Shown here: positions 8,275 to 17,426 of the stretch, in pieces
Position numbering within the stretch: position 1 is the stretch's first letter
Layout of the letters: every line of letters begins with the position of its first letter
Assembly: GCF_900113175.1 (NCBI RefSeq)
Contig: NZ_FOOK01000009.1
Coordinates: 41,731-105,730, forward strand
DNA from: Planifilum fulgidum
GTDB taxonomy: Bacteria > Bacillota > Bacilli > Thermoactinomycetales > DSM-44946
Length of the DNA stretch: 64,000 bases
Reading direction: 5' to 3'
Notes under the pieces: generated by a model
Database searches by the model: none
Seen by the model: the letters and a program-made list of their open reading frames with translations, nothing else
Told to the model about the DNA's origin: nothing
Translations under genes and position numbers: made by a program

Positions 8275-8706
8275 TCAATGGCCGCCGCCCGTCGCCTCCT
8301 CATAAATCCGGTAGGCCCGACGGATCTCCTCCTTCATCCATTCCGGAAAGGGGGCATCGGACAAGCGGTCCATCGAGACCCAGTGGTAACTGATGTGTTC
8401 CTTGCTCAGCTGGAGGGATCCGGTCGGTTGATGGCAGGCAAATTTGATGATGATCAAATGTTTCTCCTCTTGAATCTCGTCGTAAATGTATGCCGGACCG
8501 ATCACCTTGACCTCCAGTCCGGTCTCCTCCCAAACTTCACGGGCCAGTGCATCCATCAGCGGTTCGGCGGGTTCCAAGCCCCCGCCGGGAAAATCCCAGC
8601 CGTGATTGTCCCGGGCGCTCCGCTCAGCGGGGGATTTCCGGAGCACCAGGACGCGGTCACCGTCGAAAATGATCGCTTTCGCAGCGATTTTATAAGGTTT
8701 TTGCAT
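8275..8706 (-). CDS. NUDIX hydrolase
   Basis: 143 aa with a complete NUDIX box at about residues 42-64 (G-x5-E-x7-R-E-V-W-E-E-T-G). This family hydrolyses nucleoside diphosphates linked to another moiety, and the exact substrate cannot be read from sequence. The ATG at 8706 gives the usual compact length; its ribosome site is weak, and it probably relies on coupling with the thioesterase gene ending 66 bases upstream. Confidence 0.9.
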   Translation of the reverse strand: MQKPYKIAAKAIIFDGDRVLVLRKSPAERSARDNHGWDFPGGGLEPAEPLMDALAREVWEETGLEVKVIGPAYIYDEIQEEKHLIIIKFACHQPTGSLQLSKEHISYHWVSMDRLSDAPFPEWMKEEIRRAYRIYEEATGGGH

Positions 8707-8771
8707 GGGTTTTATGACGGCGGATCCCCCCTTTCGGGGAAGAGGCGAATCCTTCCTCCTCTCCGGTTTTC

Positions 8772-9251
8772 CTATTTTTTCAGCCGATAGAAGGTGCCCG
8801 ACGCGGAGGCAATCAATCGGCTTTCCTCGTCCGTCACTTTGGTCTCCAGCACCACAATCGTTTTCCCCTTTTTGATGATGTGGGATTTGGCCGTCAGCCA
8901 ACCTTCCCGAGCCGGAGACAGAAAATGGATGTTCAGGTCCAGGGTAACCGCCCCCCGCTCGATTCCCATGTCCTGAAACACCGTGGACCCCATGGCCGTG
9001 TCGATAAAGGTGGCAGTCACCCCCCCGTGCAGTATTCCCAGCCGGTTCCGCAGTTCATCCGTCACCATCATGCGGTGGATGTAGGCGCCGGACTCCTGGT
9101 CCAGCCCGAGGGATTGAAAATGCATCATCTCCTCGATGTAGGCCAGAGGGCTTTCCCGCGTCCGTTTCAACGCCTGAACCAGCTTGTGAATGGTGTAAAT
9201 CTCGTTCTCGTTCAAGTCCTGAAGTTCTCTCCACAACCCATCCAGTGTCAT
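8772..9251 (-). CDS. PaaI-type hotdog-fold thioesterase
   Basis: 159 aa with the hotdog signature L-G-I-L-H-G-G-V-T-A-T-F-I-D-T-A-M-G and the strand V-T-L-D-L-N-I-H-F-L-S-P. It is likely an acyl-CoA thioesterase of unknown substrate. ATG 9251 is preceded by GGGAAGAG; earlier in-frame ATG 9263 and TTG 9275 lack a ribosome site. It is first in a probable two-gene transcript with the NUDIX gene and is a paralogue of the gene at 3258. Confidence 0.88.
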   Translation of the reverse strand: MTLDGLWRELQDLNENEIYTIHKLVQALKRTRESPLAYIEEMMHFQSLGLDQESGAYIHRMMVTDELRNRLGILHGGVTATFIDTAMGSTVFQDMGIERGAVTLDLNIHFLSPAREGWLTAKSHIIKKGKTIVVLETKVTDEESRLIASASGTFYRLKK

Positions 9252-9280
9252 TTCTCTTCCCATCCATTGAGACAATTTTT

Positions 9281-9955
9281 TTACCCTATTATCTTACCCG
9301 AAATCTCCCGGGGAAAAAAGACGCCGCGGAACCATCCGGCCCGATCTCCAATCCCCGCCGGATCGCCTCCGCCACCGATTTGGCCGGCGAACGAAGAAGG
9401 ACGCACGACCGGACAAGCACAGAAAGCCCCATGATCTCTTCCCCCTCCGTCGCTTCCCTTCCGCCGGGCGAACCCGAAGGGAAGAAGCCGTCCGGCCGTC
9501 AGAGGCGGCATCGCCGCTCCCCACGACGGGACCGCCTGCTGGATCATCGAAAAAAACGGGTCCGCCGGCATGAGGGATTCGATAATTTCTGCATCGCCGG
9601 CCCGAAAAAAGCGGCCCCTTCGAAACCGCCCCGGCCCGGTTGACGGGACCCTCGATAACCCGGCCCGCCGGAACCCGCCCGATCGGCGCCCGCGCCGGAT
9701 CTTCCTTCGCGTCGGCGTCACATGGCCCCAAGCCCCCATGGCCCGGCCCCGAACGGGGAGACTTCCCGGAGAAATCCCGGCGGCCCAACCGCCCGGGCCG
9801 GTGCGCGGGGAGCTTCTCTTCCATCAGATTCCATACAAACTCTGCTCCCCCTCCTCCGGAAAAATCCCCTATCCGGCACTCTGGCCCCGCGTTCTCTTCT
9901 TTGCGTCCCCGCCGACCGTCTTGCCCAACTCCGGGGATACGGACTAAGATAGAAA
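9281..9955. other. GC-rich stretch without recognisable intact gene
   Basis: About 670 bases. Minus-strand frames contain one stretch that looks protein-like (D-A-E-I-I-E-S-L-M-P-A-D-P-F-F-S-M-I near 9560-9610). It is followed by Gly/Arg/Pro-rich noise, frame changes and no start. It may be a relic of a gene; I cannot name it. The last 20 bases hold the ribosome site of the exporter gene. Confidence 0.45.
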
Positions 9956-9983
9956 TATGTTGCCCTCAAGAGGTGAGAACCAT

Positions 9984-11552
9984 ATGCCGTCCACCCACGA
10001 AAACCGTTCCCTCTCCGCTGCGGATCGAAGCAGCCTGAGCGCGACGCGCCGGATCATCATAACAGCCGCCCTCATGGTGGCCATGTTTCTGGCGGCGGTG
10101 GAAGCCACCATCGTCAACGCGGCCATGCCCACGGTCGTCTCCGCCCTGGGCGGACTCTCCCTGTACAGCTGGGTCTTTTCCGCGTTCATGTTGGCCAACA
10201 CGACGACGGTGCCCATCTATGGCAAGTTGGCCGACCTGTACGGGCGCAAGCGGGTGTTCATCGTCGCCGTCGCCCTGTTTGTGGGAGGTTCCGCCCTGTG
10301 CGGGCTGGCCGGATCGATGGAACAACTGGTCCTTTTCCGGATCATTCAGGGACTGGGGGCCGGCGGGGTTCTCCCCGTCGCCCTGACCATCGTCGGAGAT
10401 ATTTATCCCTTTGAACAGCGCGCCCGCATCCAGGGGTGGTTTTCTTCCATGTGGGGACTGGCGGCGCTGATCGGTCCCTTTGCCGGCGGCTGGACGATCG
10501 ACCATTTCTCCTGGCGCTGGATCTTCTGGTTCAATCTTCCCTTCGGCCTGCTCGTCATCACCATCGTTGCCGCCTTCCTTCCGAACCGGAAGTCGGACAA
10601 ACGGCTCCGGATCGATATCGTGGGCGCCCTGCTGCTGATGCTGTCCGTCTTTGCCTTTCTGTTCGCCACCCAGCAGATGGGCAGCCTCGGGTGGCAGGCC
10701 CCGGCGGTGTGGCTTCTGATGATCCTGGCCGCCCTGCTTCTTTTGGCCTTCGTCCTGTGGGAACGGCGGGAGAGCCAGCCCTTTCTTCCGGTGGAACTGT
10801 TCAAAAACCGAATCATCTATTCCAGCAACCTGACGGCGTTTCTGACGGGGATCGGCATGTTCGGGGCCATCTCCTTCGTTCCCTTGTTCGTCCAAAGCGT
10901 CCTGGGAAAAAGCGCCACCCTGGCCGGGCTGGCCATCACGCCCCAGGTGCTGGGTTGGAGCACCGCTTCCGTCGTGGCCGGGCGGTGGATGCTGAAAAGC
11001 GGCTACCGCCCTCCCATTCTGACCGGAGTGACGCTGATCAGCGCGGCGGCAGCCCTCTTCATCTTTATGAATGCCCAAACCCCCTACGCGCTGGTGCTGG
11101 GTTCCATGTTCATCCTGGGGCTGGGTCTGGGACTGTCGATGACCAGCTATATCGTGGCGGTGCAGAACGCCGTGGATGCGGATCGGCGGGGAGCGGCCAC
11201 CTCCTCCCAAATGTTTGCCCGCACCCTGGGGGGAGCCGTCGGGGTCACGATCCTGGGGGCCGTGATGATCACGCGCCTTCGGGCGCAAATCGACTCCTTC
11301 CTCTCCTCCCGGCAGGGAAGCCTCGATCCGGAGACCATCCGGCAGCTTCGGGAAGCGCAGGGGATCACCCATCCCGAGGGGCTGGCCTCCCTGCCCGAAC
11401 AGGTGGCCGGCCAGGTGAGCCAGTTTCTGTCCCAAGCCCTGGACTCCACCTTCTTCACCGCCGCCGCCCTCAGCCTGCTGGCCCTGGCCTCCGCCTATTT
11501 CCTGGTCCCGGGTGGAAACGCCAAGTCCCTGGCCGCCGGGAAAGGGGACTGA
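9984..11552 (+). CDS. MFS multidrug exporter, DHA2 (14-helix) family
   Basis: 522 aa, 14 predicted transmembrane helices. MFS motif A follows helix 2 (G-K-L-A-D-L-Y-G-R-K-R-V). Motif C-like Gly-rich sequence lies in helix 5 (A-L-I-G-P-F-A-G-G-W). The first helix carries D/E-x-T-I-V-N-A-A-M-P, typical of EmrB/QacA-type drug:H+ antiporters. ATG 9984 has AGAGGTGA at good spacing; the upstream ATG 9957 does not. The YfhP-like gene starts 33 bases after its stop, so the two may be cotranscribed. The drug specificity is unknown. Confidence 0.93.
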   Translation: MPSTHENRSLSAADRSSLSATRRIIITAALMVAMFLAAVEATIVNAAMPTVVSALGGLSLYSWVFSAFMLANTTTVPIYGKLADLYGRKRVFIVAVALFVGGSALCGLAGSMEQLVLFRIIQGLGAGGVLPVALTIVGDIYPFEQRARIQGWFSSMWGLAALIGPFAGGWTIDHFSWRWIFWFNLPFGLLVITIVAAFLPNRKSDKRLRIDIVGALLLMLSVFAFLFATQQMGSLGWQAPAVWLLMILAALLLLAFVLWERRESQPFLPVELFKNRIIYSSNLTAFLTGIGMFGAISFVPLFVQSVLGKSATLAGLAITPQVLGWSTASVVAGRWMLKSGYRPPILTGVTLISAAAALFIFMNAQTPYALVLGSMFILGLGLGLSMTSYIVAVQNAVDADRRGAATSSQMFARTLGGAVGVTILGAVMITRLRAQIDSFLSSRQGSLDPETIRQLREAQGITHPEGLASLPEQVAGQVSQFLSQALDSTFFTAAALSLLALASAYFLVPGGNAKSLAAGKGD

Positions 11553-11584
11553 ACGCCGCATCCTCGCAAAGGGGGGATGAAGAA

Positions 11585-12463
11585 ATGGACAACCTCACCC
11601 ACGGACTTCTGGGCTACGCCCTGTATGCCGCCACAGACACAAGGGACCTGAGCCGGAAGGAGCGGGCCGGATATGCCGCCGCCGCCGTCATCGGCGCGGA
11701 AATCCCCGACATCGAATCCTTCACCACCTTTTTCGGGGATGAGGCCTATCTCACCTGGCACCGCGGCTTCACCCACTCGTTCCTGTTCTCGCCGGCCATG
11801 GCGCTGCTGGCCTTGGGCATCGTCGCGCTGTTCAACCGATCCGTCCGCTGGAAAAAGGCATACCTGCTGGCGCTGGGCGGAGTGATCGTTCACATATTGT
11901 CCGATCTTTCCAACAGTTGGGGAACGGGCATCTGGGAGCCCCTCGACCACGGAAGGTATTCGCTCGGCATCCTGCCGATCGTCGACGCCGTGATCCTCCT
12001 GATTTTGCTCTTCGCCTGGCTGGCCCGTCGCTTTGCATCCCGCGCCAGGGCTTTTCGGTGGGGCTTGGCGGCCATCGCCTGTTACACGGCATTGCAGGGA
12101 ATCCTGGCGTCGGCGGCGGTGGAGCGGATTCCCGACGGCTACGACCGGATTGCCACCTCCGCCCAATTCGTCCCCACCCAGTTTCAGATCATCGTAAAGC
12201 GGGGAGACCGGTTCGAATACTGGCGAACCACGGCCCTCTCCCGGCCGGTCAAGGAAAAAACGATCGTCGATGACCGGCATCATCCCGCCGTCCCGCGGGC
12301 CCTCGAAGACCCGGATGCGAAGGCCATCGCCCGCTTCGCTCCTTTCTACGGAGCCGCGGTGACGGAAAAAGCCGACGCCTACCGGGTGACCATCTACGAT
12401 CCGCGTTTCCGCCTCGTCCGCCCCTCCCTTCTCAGCAAAACAGTGGCGGTTCCGAAGCAATAG
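11585..12463 (+). CDS. yfhP: YfhP/YdjM-like membrane-bound metal-dependent hydrolase (DUF457)
   Basis: 292 aa. The N-terminus M-D-N-L-T-H-G, then E-I-P-D-I-E-S, then W-H-R-G-F-T-H-S give the Asp/His metal-ligand pattern of the DUF457/YdjM family. Four hydrophobic helices (about residues 60-160) precede a soluble C-terminal domain. In B. subtilis YfhP represses yfhQ; here the neighbour is a drug exporter, so a link to membrane stress is only inference. AGGGGGG is the ribosome site. It is convergent with the phosphatase gene, sharing the terminator region. Confidence 0.85.
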   Translation: MDNLTHGLLGYALYAATDTRDLSRKERAGYAAAAVIGAEIPDIESFTTFFGDEAYLTWHRGFTHSFLFSPAMALLALGIVALFNRSVRWKKAYLLALGGVIVHILSDLSNSWGTGIWEPLDHGRYSLGILPIVDAVILLILLFAWLARRFASRARAFRWGLAAIACYTALQGILASAAVERIPDGYDRIATSAQFVPTQFQIIVKRGDRFEYWRTTALSRPVKEKTIVDDRHHPAVPRALEDPDAKAIARFAPFYGAAVTEKADAYRVTIYDPRFRLVRPSLLSKTVAVPKQ

Positions 12464-12470
12464 GGCGCAA

Positions 12471-12495
12471 AAAGGGGCCGCCTCCCCGGGCGGCC
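12471..12495 (-). terminator. Rho-independent terminator of the histidine phosphatase gene
   Basis: A 7-bp stem GGCCGCC/GGCGGCC with a run of CCCCTTTTT on the minus strand, abutting the stop codon. Confidence 0.75.
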
Positions 12496-13095
12496 TCAAA
12501 CGGCCAAATGCTCGGTGATGTTCACCTTTTCCACACGCCAGTCCTCCTCCCGGTGATCATACACCAGGTGTGTCAGGCTGGCATTTTCCAGACGGGTCAC
12601 ACCGGGGCCGTAACGTCCCCGGCTCACCTTGGCCAACGCGGCGTTGATGCTCCCCCCGTGGCTGACCGCCAAAATGCGGCCGCCCCGGTGAAGGCCGACC
12701 AAATGCTCCAACTGGTTCATCATGCGCTCCTGCAACGCGGATAGGGATTCGATTCCGTTCTTCCCCTCGACGATCCGCCCGGGCCAGTCGGGAAAACGGG
12801 CAGCCACTTCCTCCTGGGTCAGGCCTTCCCACTCCCCCATGAATCGCTCCCTCAGTCCCTTCAGCGTCACGACGGGAAGGGCCAGCTCCCGGGCGACGAT
12901 TTCCGCCGTTTGAACGGCCCGCTTCAGGTCGCTGGAATAGACGGCGTCAAACGTTTCGGACTTCAGGCGTTGGGCCAGCCGCTCCGCCTGGAAAAGGCCC
13001 GCGGGACTCAAGGGCACGTCTTGATGGCCCTGAAATCGACGTTCCCGGTTCCAGGCCGTTTCCCCGTGTCGGACCAGATAGACGTGCGTCTCCAC
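12496..13095 (-). CDS. Histidine phosphatase (phosphoglycerate mutase-like)
   Basis: 199 aa of the branch-1 histidine phosphatase superfamily (cofactor-dependent mutase fold, CobC/PhoE-like). The catalytic L-V-R-H-G-E-T-A-W-N motif is at residues 7-16, with the second histidine in A-V-S-H-G-G. GTG 13095 has AGGAGGGG upstream; earlier in-frame codons run through that site. The substrate is uncertain: phosphoglycerate mutase, broad phosphatase or alpha-ribazole phosphatase are all possible. No cobalamin genes are near. Confidence 0.9.
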   Translation of the reverse strand: METHVYLVRHGETAWNRERRFQGHQDVPLSPAGLFQAERLAQRLKSETFDAVYSSDLKRAVQTAEIVARELALPVVTLKGLRERFMGEWEGLTQEEVAARFPDWPGRIVEGKNGIESLSALQERMMNQLEHLVGLHRGGRILAVSHGGSINAALAKVSRGRYGPGVTRLENASLTHLVYDHREEDWRVEKVNITEHLAV

Positions 13096-13129
13096 CCTTC
13101 TCTCCCCTCCTTTTTTCTCCTCCCCGCAC

Positions 13130-14218
13130 CCCATTTTACCACGCGGGTTTTCCCGTTCCTTTCTTTTCATATGCTTCAAACCGGCGCATTCTTTCCCTTT
13201 TTCAACGCTTCTTCATATAAGGGGAGGAAGCGGATGAGAAGGCACGAACCGGCGGGGAGGCCGGATGCCGACCTTTCGGGAAAATGTGTTTGCAGAGAAG
13301 ATGCGTCCCCAAGGGGGCACTCGGCGGGCTTTCCGAATTGCGGGTCCCTAGCGCGGCTTTCGCCGGGCACTCGTTCATCGCCGCCCCTTTTCCCATCCGC
13401 CGCCGCAAATCCCGCGCCGCAGGCACCCGGAAAACTTAAGCCGGCTTTTGCAGGGAAAGCCATGCCTCAAAATGTTCCTTTTCGCCCATGGCCCCGTCCG
13501 CGGGCAACCTCCCGGAATCCCGGGGCGGAGCGTCCCGGAGCCCGCGGCGGAGGGTGCTGCCCCATCGCCCGCCAAAGGCCGCCGCAAAAAACCAAAAAAT
13601 GCGAAGAAAATGCGCATTTCCGTGTCGCTCCCCGCTTGGCACGGGAATTCAAGGGGATTTTCATCCCCGGAAAGAAGCGTCAAAAAAGGACGGTTTCCCG
13701 GGAGTATTATGCATTCTCCGTCCGTCCGCGAACCTTCGCCAAGCAAGGATGAGAAGAGGCGGCCAAGCCGCCCTCGAAGACGGAAACCCCGCCGCATCGT
13801 GAAACCGCCCGAAACCGCCCGGAAGGCGATCCCCGGATGTACGGAGGGGAGAAAAGAGGCTTCGCGTCCTTTCGTCACGCCGGCGTCCCCGCCGGCTGAG
13901 AAACTGCATTTCTCCGCCGCTCCCCGGTCAAACGGGATGCCCCTTCACCGGATCTTGAGACGGCCGGCAAATGGCCCGAGACAAAAACCCGGCCGGGGCG
14001 GAGCCGAAGGAGGCCGTCGCCGCGCCGCCTGTCTTTTTCGCCGCTCCCCAATCCCCCTTGGGAAAGCAATGCCCGCCTTGTCCCGGAGGAGGCGCGTCCC
14101 CCCTCAACCCGGCCTTCATCCCAGACCCATCCCGGGATTTGCCTGTCGTCCGACCGTCCGTCACATCCGGATCAGCTTGCCGCTCCGGTTTCCCAACTGA
14201 CAGGGCCTCTTTGTTTCC
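13130..14218. other. 1.1-kb GC-rich stretch without recognisable gene
   Basis: Several long open frames exist on both strands because stops are rare at this base composition. All translate to Arg/Pro/Gly-rich sequence with no motif, no consistent ribosome site and overlapping antisense alternatives. No hairpin terminator is evident. It resembles the other gene-poor blocks of this window and may be decayed coding DNA. Confidence 0.5.
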
Positions 14219-14653
14219 TCATCCCTTCATATCCTCATGAATCTTGTACAGCTTCCGCCTCAAATCCTCCCGGTCCATCCCCCACGGATCTTTGCGAACC
14301 CGGCCCTCCAGCCGGGACAGCTCGTCAAACACCTTGCTGTCCGTGGTCACATGGACTTTTCGTCCCGGGAACCGATCCTTCAACCTTTCGTGCACATCCT
14401 TGCGGATGCTCCGCAAAAAGAAACGATTGAAGTTGGTCACCTTCAATCCCACATAAAGTTCATCCTTCAGCGCCACCGCCACCGCCTCATCCACCCGGCG
14501 GTTTTCCTTCGCGATTTGTTTCGTCTCCTCCAAGGCCGGCCGGTCGATGACCGGCAACTGGGCAAGTTGTCGATCATCCCCGGGCTTTTCCGCCACTTGG
14601 CATCCCGTCAGGAGAAGGGCCAGGATGAGACAGGTCGGCAAAAACCCTTTCAA
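14219..14653 (-). CDS. YhcN/YlaJ-type sporulation lipoprotein
   Basis: 144-aa lipoprotein. A signal peptide with lipobox L-L-T-G-C ends at about residue 18. The body shows the YhcN/YlaJ pattern (D-E-A-V-A-V-A-L-K-D-E-L-Y-V-G-L-K-V and R-K-V-H-V-T-T-D). Homologues sit in the spore inner membrane. TTG 14653 has AAAGGAGGT seven bases upstream, a near-perfect ribosome site. It is divergent from spoVAC, which fits a spore role. A forespore-type promoter is suggested at 14683-14689. Confidence 0.85.
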   Translation of the reverse strand: MKGFLPTCLILALLLTGCQVAEKPGDDRQLAQLPVIDRPALEETKQIAKENRRVDEAVAVALKDELYVGLKVTNFNRFFLRSIRKDVHERLKDRFPGRKVHVTTDSKVFDELSRLEGRVRKDPWGMDREDLRRKLYKIHEDMKG

Positions 14654-14682
14654 CCCTTGTACCTCCTTTCTTCCCTGCAAGA

Positions 14683-14689
14683 TATTATG
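14683..14689 (-). promoter_or_regulatory. Candidate SigF/SigG -10 element
   Basis: The minus strand reads CATAATA, an exact match to the forespore -10 consensus CATWMTA, 30 bases before the TTG start of the spore lipoprotein. The -35 region is T-rich and only weakly similar to the consensus. Confidence 0.4.
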
Positions 14690-15006
14690 GACACTTCCTC
14701 TGCATAAAAACCGGCCGGATTCCTCATCATGTTATACGTAGGAAGCGGCCGCAAAATGGGAGGTGCCGCGGCCGTAAGGAACCGCGGGTTCCAGGGATGG
14801 GATCGAAAGCGGGGGCCGGGATGAAGGTGGATCCCTTTGATGCAGCCGGCCTCCGCCCTGATGAAACAGCTCTCCGACCTGAGGGCAGTCGAACGAAGGC
14901 GCGCGGACGGATCTTCAGGCTCTCCTTCTCCGTCCGCAGCCCGGCGGCCAAGTGTCCGCGCGGTCCAAGTCAATTCCCTTCCTTCGTGAAGCTGAGGTGA
15001 ACACAC

Positions 15007-15483
15007 ATGTCCGACACAAACCAAAACAACACCCCCGCTCAACAGGAATACCAGGACTTCGCCAAAAAAAGGGATCCGGGCCGTCCCGTGTTAAAAAATT
15101 GCATCCTGGCCTTTTTGTCGGGGGGAACGATTTGTCTCCTCGGCCAACTGATCTCCACCTTCTACATGCGTTTTTTCGATTTCACCGAAAAAACCGCGGG
15201 AGATCCCACTGTCGCCACGCTCATTTTTCTCTCCTCCCTGCTGACCGGTCTCGGCGTCTACGACCACATCGCCCAATGGGCCGGCGCGGGGACGATCATC
15301 CCGGTGACCGGCTTTGCCAACGCCCTCACTTCGTCGGCCATTGAACACCGGTCCGAAGGCTTTGTCCTCGGGGTGGGGGGCAACATGTTCAAACTGGCCG
15401 GATCGGTCATCGTCTTCGGGGTCTTTTCCGCCTTCATCATCGCGACCGTCAAGGTGATCCTCCGCGGATTGGGGGGGATGTGA
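15007..15483 (+). CDS. spoVAC: Stage V sporulation protein AC
   Basis: 158-aa integral membrane protein, a component of the forespore inner-membrane SpoVA channel for Ca-dipicolinate uptake in sporulation and release in germination. SpoVAC behaves as a mechanosensitive channel. Conserved segments G-G-x-I-C-L-L-G-Q, L-T-G-L-G-V-Y-D-H-I-A-Q-W-A-G-A-G and P-V-T-G-F-A-N are present. GAGGTGA precedes the ATG. Its stop TGA is followed at once by the GTG of spoVAD, so the two are translationally coupled. Confidence 0.97.
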   Translation: MSDTNQNNTPAQQEYQDFAKKRDPGRPVLKNCILAFLSGGTICLLGQLISTFYMRFFDFTEKTAGDPTVATLIFLSSLLTGLGVYDHIAQWAGAGTIIPVTGFANALTSSAIEHRSEGFVLGVGGNMFKLAGSVIVFGVFSAFIIATVKVILRGLGGM

Positions 15484-16485
15484 GTGCTTCAGGGGCAAAC
15501 GTGGATTTTCGACAACCCCCCGACGATCACATCTTCCGCCGCCGTGGGCGGTCCCTTTGAGGCGCAGGGCCCCCTGGCCGCGGATTTCGATCTCCTCTTT
15601 GACGACATGTGGCTCGGCCAAGACAGCTTTGAAAAGGCGGAGAAAAAACTGATGGAACAGGCCTGCGACAAGGCCATCCAAAAGGCGGGCTTGCAAAAGG
15701 AAGACATCCAGTTTTACCTGGCCGGCGACCTCCTGAACCAGATCATCACCAGCAGCTTCTCCGCCCGGACCCTGGCCATTCCCTATCTCGGCCTGTTCGG
15801 GGCTTGCTCCACCTCGATGGAGGGGCTCGCTCTGGCCGCTCTGATGGTATCCGCGGGCTATGCCGACCGGGTGCTGACGGCCACCGCCAGCCACAACGGC
15901 GCCGCCGAAAAGCAATTCCGCTATCCGACGGAATACGGCTCCCAAAAGCCGCCCACGGCCCAATGGACGGTGACCGGAGCCGGCGCCGCCGTGGTCGTTT
16001 CCGGGGGAAACGGGCCCCGGGTGACGGCGGCGACCATCGGCCGGGTGGTCGACATGGGCATCACCGACCCCTTCAACATGGGAGCGGCGATGGCCCCCGC
16101 GGCGGCGGACACCATCGAGGCCCACTTCCGCGATTTGCGCATCTCCCCTGCGGAATACGACCTGATCCTGACCGGGGACCTGGGACGGATCGGCCATCCC
16201 CTTGCGGCCGAGTTGCTGGCCAAACAGGGGCTGGAGCTTCCCCCGGACCGTTTCGGTGATTGCGGATTGATGATCTACCGGGAGGACCAACCCGTTCAGG
16301 CCGGTGCCAGCGGTTGCGCCAGTTCCGCCTGTGTCACCTACGGGCATGTGCTCAACCGGATGCGCCGGGGAGAACTGAACAAGGTCCTGATCGTGGCCAC
16401 GGGCGCCCTTCTTTCCCCCTTGAGCTACCAACAGAAGGAAAGCATTCCCTGCATCGCCCACGCGGTGGCGATCCAATCCGGTTAG
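15484..16485 (+). CDS. spoVAD: Stage V sporulation protein AD
   Basis: 333 aa with a thiolase-like fold; SpoVAD binds dipicolinic acid at the outer face of the spore inner membrane. Family signatures include T-W-I-F-D-N-P-P near the start, G-A-C-S-T-S-M-E-G, and S-G-C-A-S-S-A-C-V near the end. It starts with GTG immediately after the spoVAC stop. Confidence 0.97.
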   Translation: MLQGQTWIFDNPPTITSSAAVGGPFEAQGPLAADFDLLFDDMWLGQDSFEKAEKKLMEQACDKAIQKAGLQKEDIQFYLAGDLLNQIITSSFSARTLAIPYLGLFGACSTSMEGLALAALMVSAGYADRVLTATASHNGAAEKQFRYPTEYGSQKPPTAQWTVTGAGAAVVVSGGNGPRVTAATIGRVVDMGITDPFNMGAAMAPAAADTIEAHFRDLRISPAEYDLILTGDLGRIGHPLAAELLAKQGLELPPDRFGDCGLMIYREDQPVQAGASGCASSACVTYGHVLNRMRRGELNKVLIVATGALLSPLSYQQKESIPCIAHAVAIQSG

Positions 16486-16497
16486 GAGGGAACAGGC

Positions 16498-16848
16498 ATG
16501 ATTTTTTTCTGGGCCTTTGTGGTCGGGGGATTGATCTGTGTCATCGGACAGCTTCTGATCGACGTGTTCAAACTGACGCCTGCCCACACCACCAGCACCC
16601 TGGTCGTCGTGGGAGCCCTGCTGGACGGCTTCAATCTGTATGAGCCGCTGATCGATTTCGCGGGAGCCGGTGCCACCGTGCCCATCACCAGCTTCGGCAA
16701 CGCCCTCGTCCACGGCGCGATGGCCGAAGCGGAGAGGCACGGGCTGATCGGAGTGATCACCGGGATATTCGAAGTGACCAGCGCCGGTATCTCCTCTGCC
16801 ATCATCTTCGGTTTCCTGGCGGCGTTGATCTTCCGGCCGAAAGGCTGA
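16498..16848 (+). CDS. spoVAE: Stage V sporulation protein AE
   Basis: 116-aa four-helix membrane protein, homologous to SpoVAC along its length ([18 protein letters not shown]). It is the third SpoVA channel component. TAGGAGG precedes the ATG, 12 bases after the spoVAD stop. The operon here is only AC-AD-AE: spoVAA, AB, AF and the sigF genes that flank it in B. subtilis are not adjacent. Confidence 0.96.
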   Translation: MIFFWAFVVGGLICVIGQLLIDVFKLTPAHTTSTLVVVGALLDGFNLYEPLIDFAGAGATVPITSFGNALVHGAMAEAERHGLIGVITGIFEVTSAGISSAIIFGFLAALIFRPKG

Positions 16849-17426
16849 TCTCTCGATCGGAAGCTTTCCACGCCCCGCTTTTCTCCCCCTGCTGATCATC
16901 CATCCCGGCCGCCTCCAATAGAGAGGCGGCCCGCATTCCGTGGACAAGCACCCTCGCAGACGCCGGAACCCTCCCTCCTCCCTCCCCCTGCCGTCCCGGG
17001 ATCCTCCGGCCGCGCATGGGACGGATTCAGGGCCATTTACGGAAAACGGGAGACGGTCACATATTTTTTATTTTTAAAAAACCCTGCCATGAAAGCGGAA
17101 TCATTATTCATGTAAGTGCATTTTTCTTCACTTCCGCAACTCCCCCCGAACGCAGGATCGGGGTGGAGCAGCCGAATCATCAACGATATAATATCCCTAT
17201 GAAATCTTTGTGAATCCCGACCCCCGCCTCCCGCCAAGGCCCTGCGGGACGGCCGGAGGCGTGCGGAACGGCAATATGCGCTTTTTGTTTGTGAATATCT
17301 CTCTTTTCTCAATCTTGTCATGTTAAATAAAAAAATTTCATGAAGGACAAAGACCGGAAAGCTGTCGCAGGTTGCAAGTTCCCCGAAGTTTACATAAATC
17401 AAATAAGAATGAATGGAGGTCGATCT
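16849..17426. promoter_or_regulatory. Intergenic region between spoVAE and glutamate dehydrogenase
   Basis: A 9-bp-stem hairpin at 16907-16931 probably ends the spoVA transcript, although no T tract follows. From 17040 on the sequence becomes AT-rich. TATAAT occurs at 17187-17192, and TTGCAA with a TAAATC-like -10 lies at about 17370-17400. These are plausible promoters for the dehydrogenase, but none is decisive. No gene is seen. Confidence 0.4.

Noticed and set aside
9966..11561. 531-codon minus-strand frame
   Set aside because: Exact antisense shadow of the DHA2 exporter.
10436..11584. Upstream extension of the YfhP-like frame into the exporter gene
   Set aside because: It is a shifted-frame shadow of the exporter; the real start is ATG 11585 with AGGGGGG.
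13375..13878. 167-codon minus frame and overlapping plus frames
   Set aside because: Both strands are open because stops are rare at this GC content; neither has coding character.
15091..16947. 618-codon minus-strand frame
   Set aside because: Antisense to spoVAC-AD-AE; composition is typical of a shadow frame.
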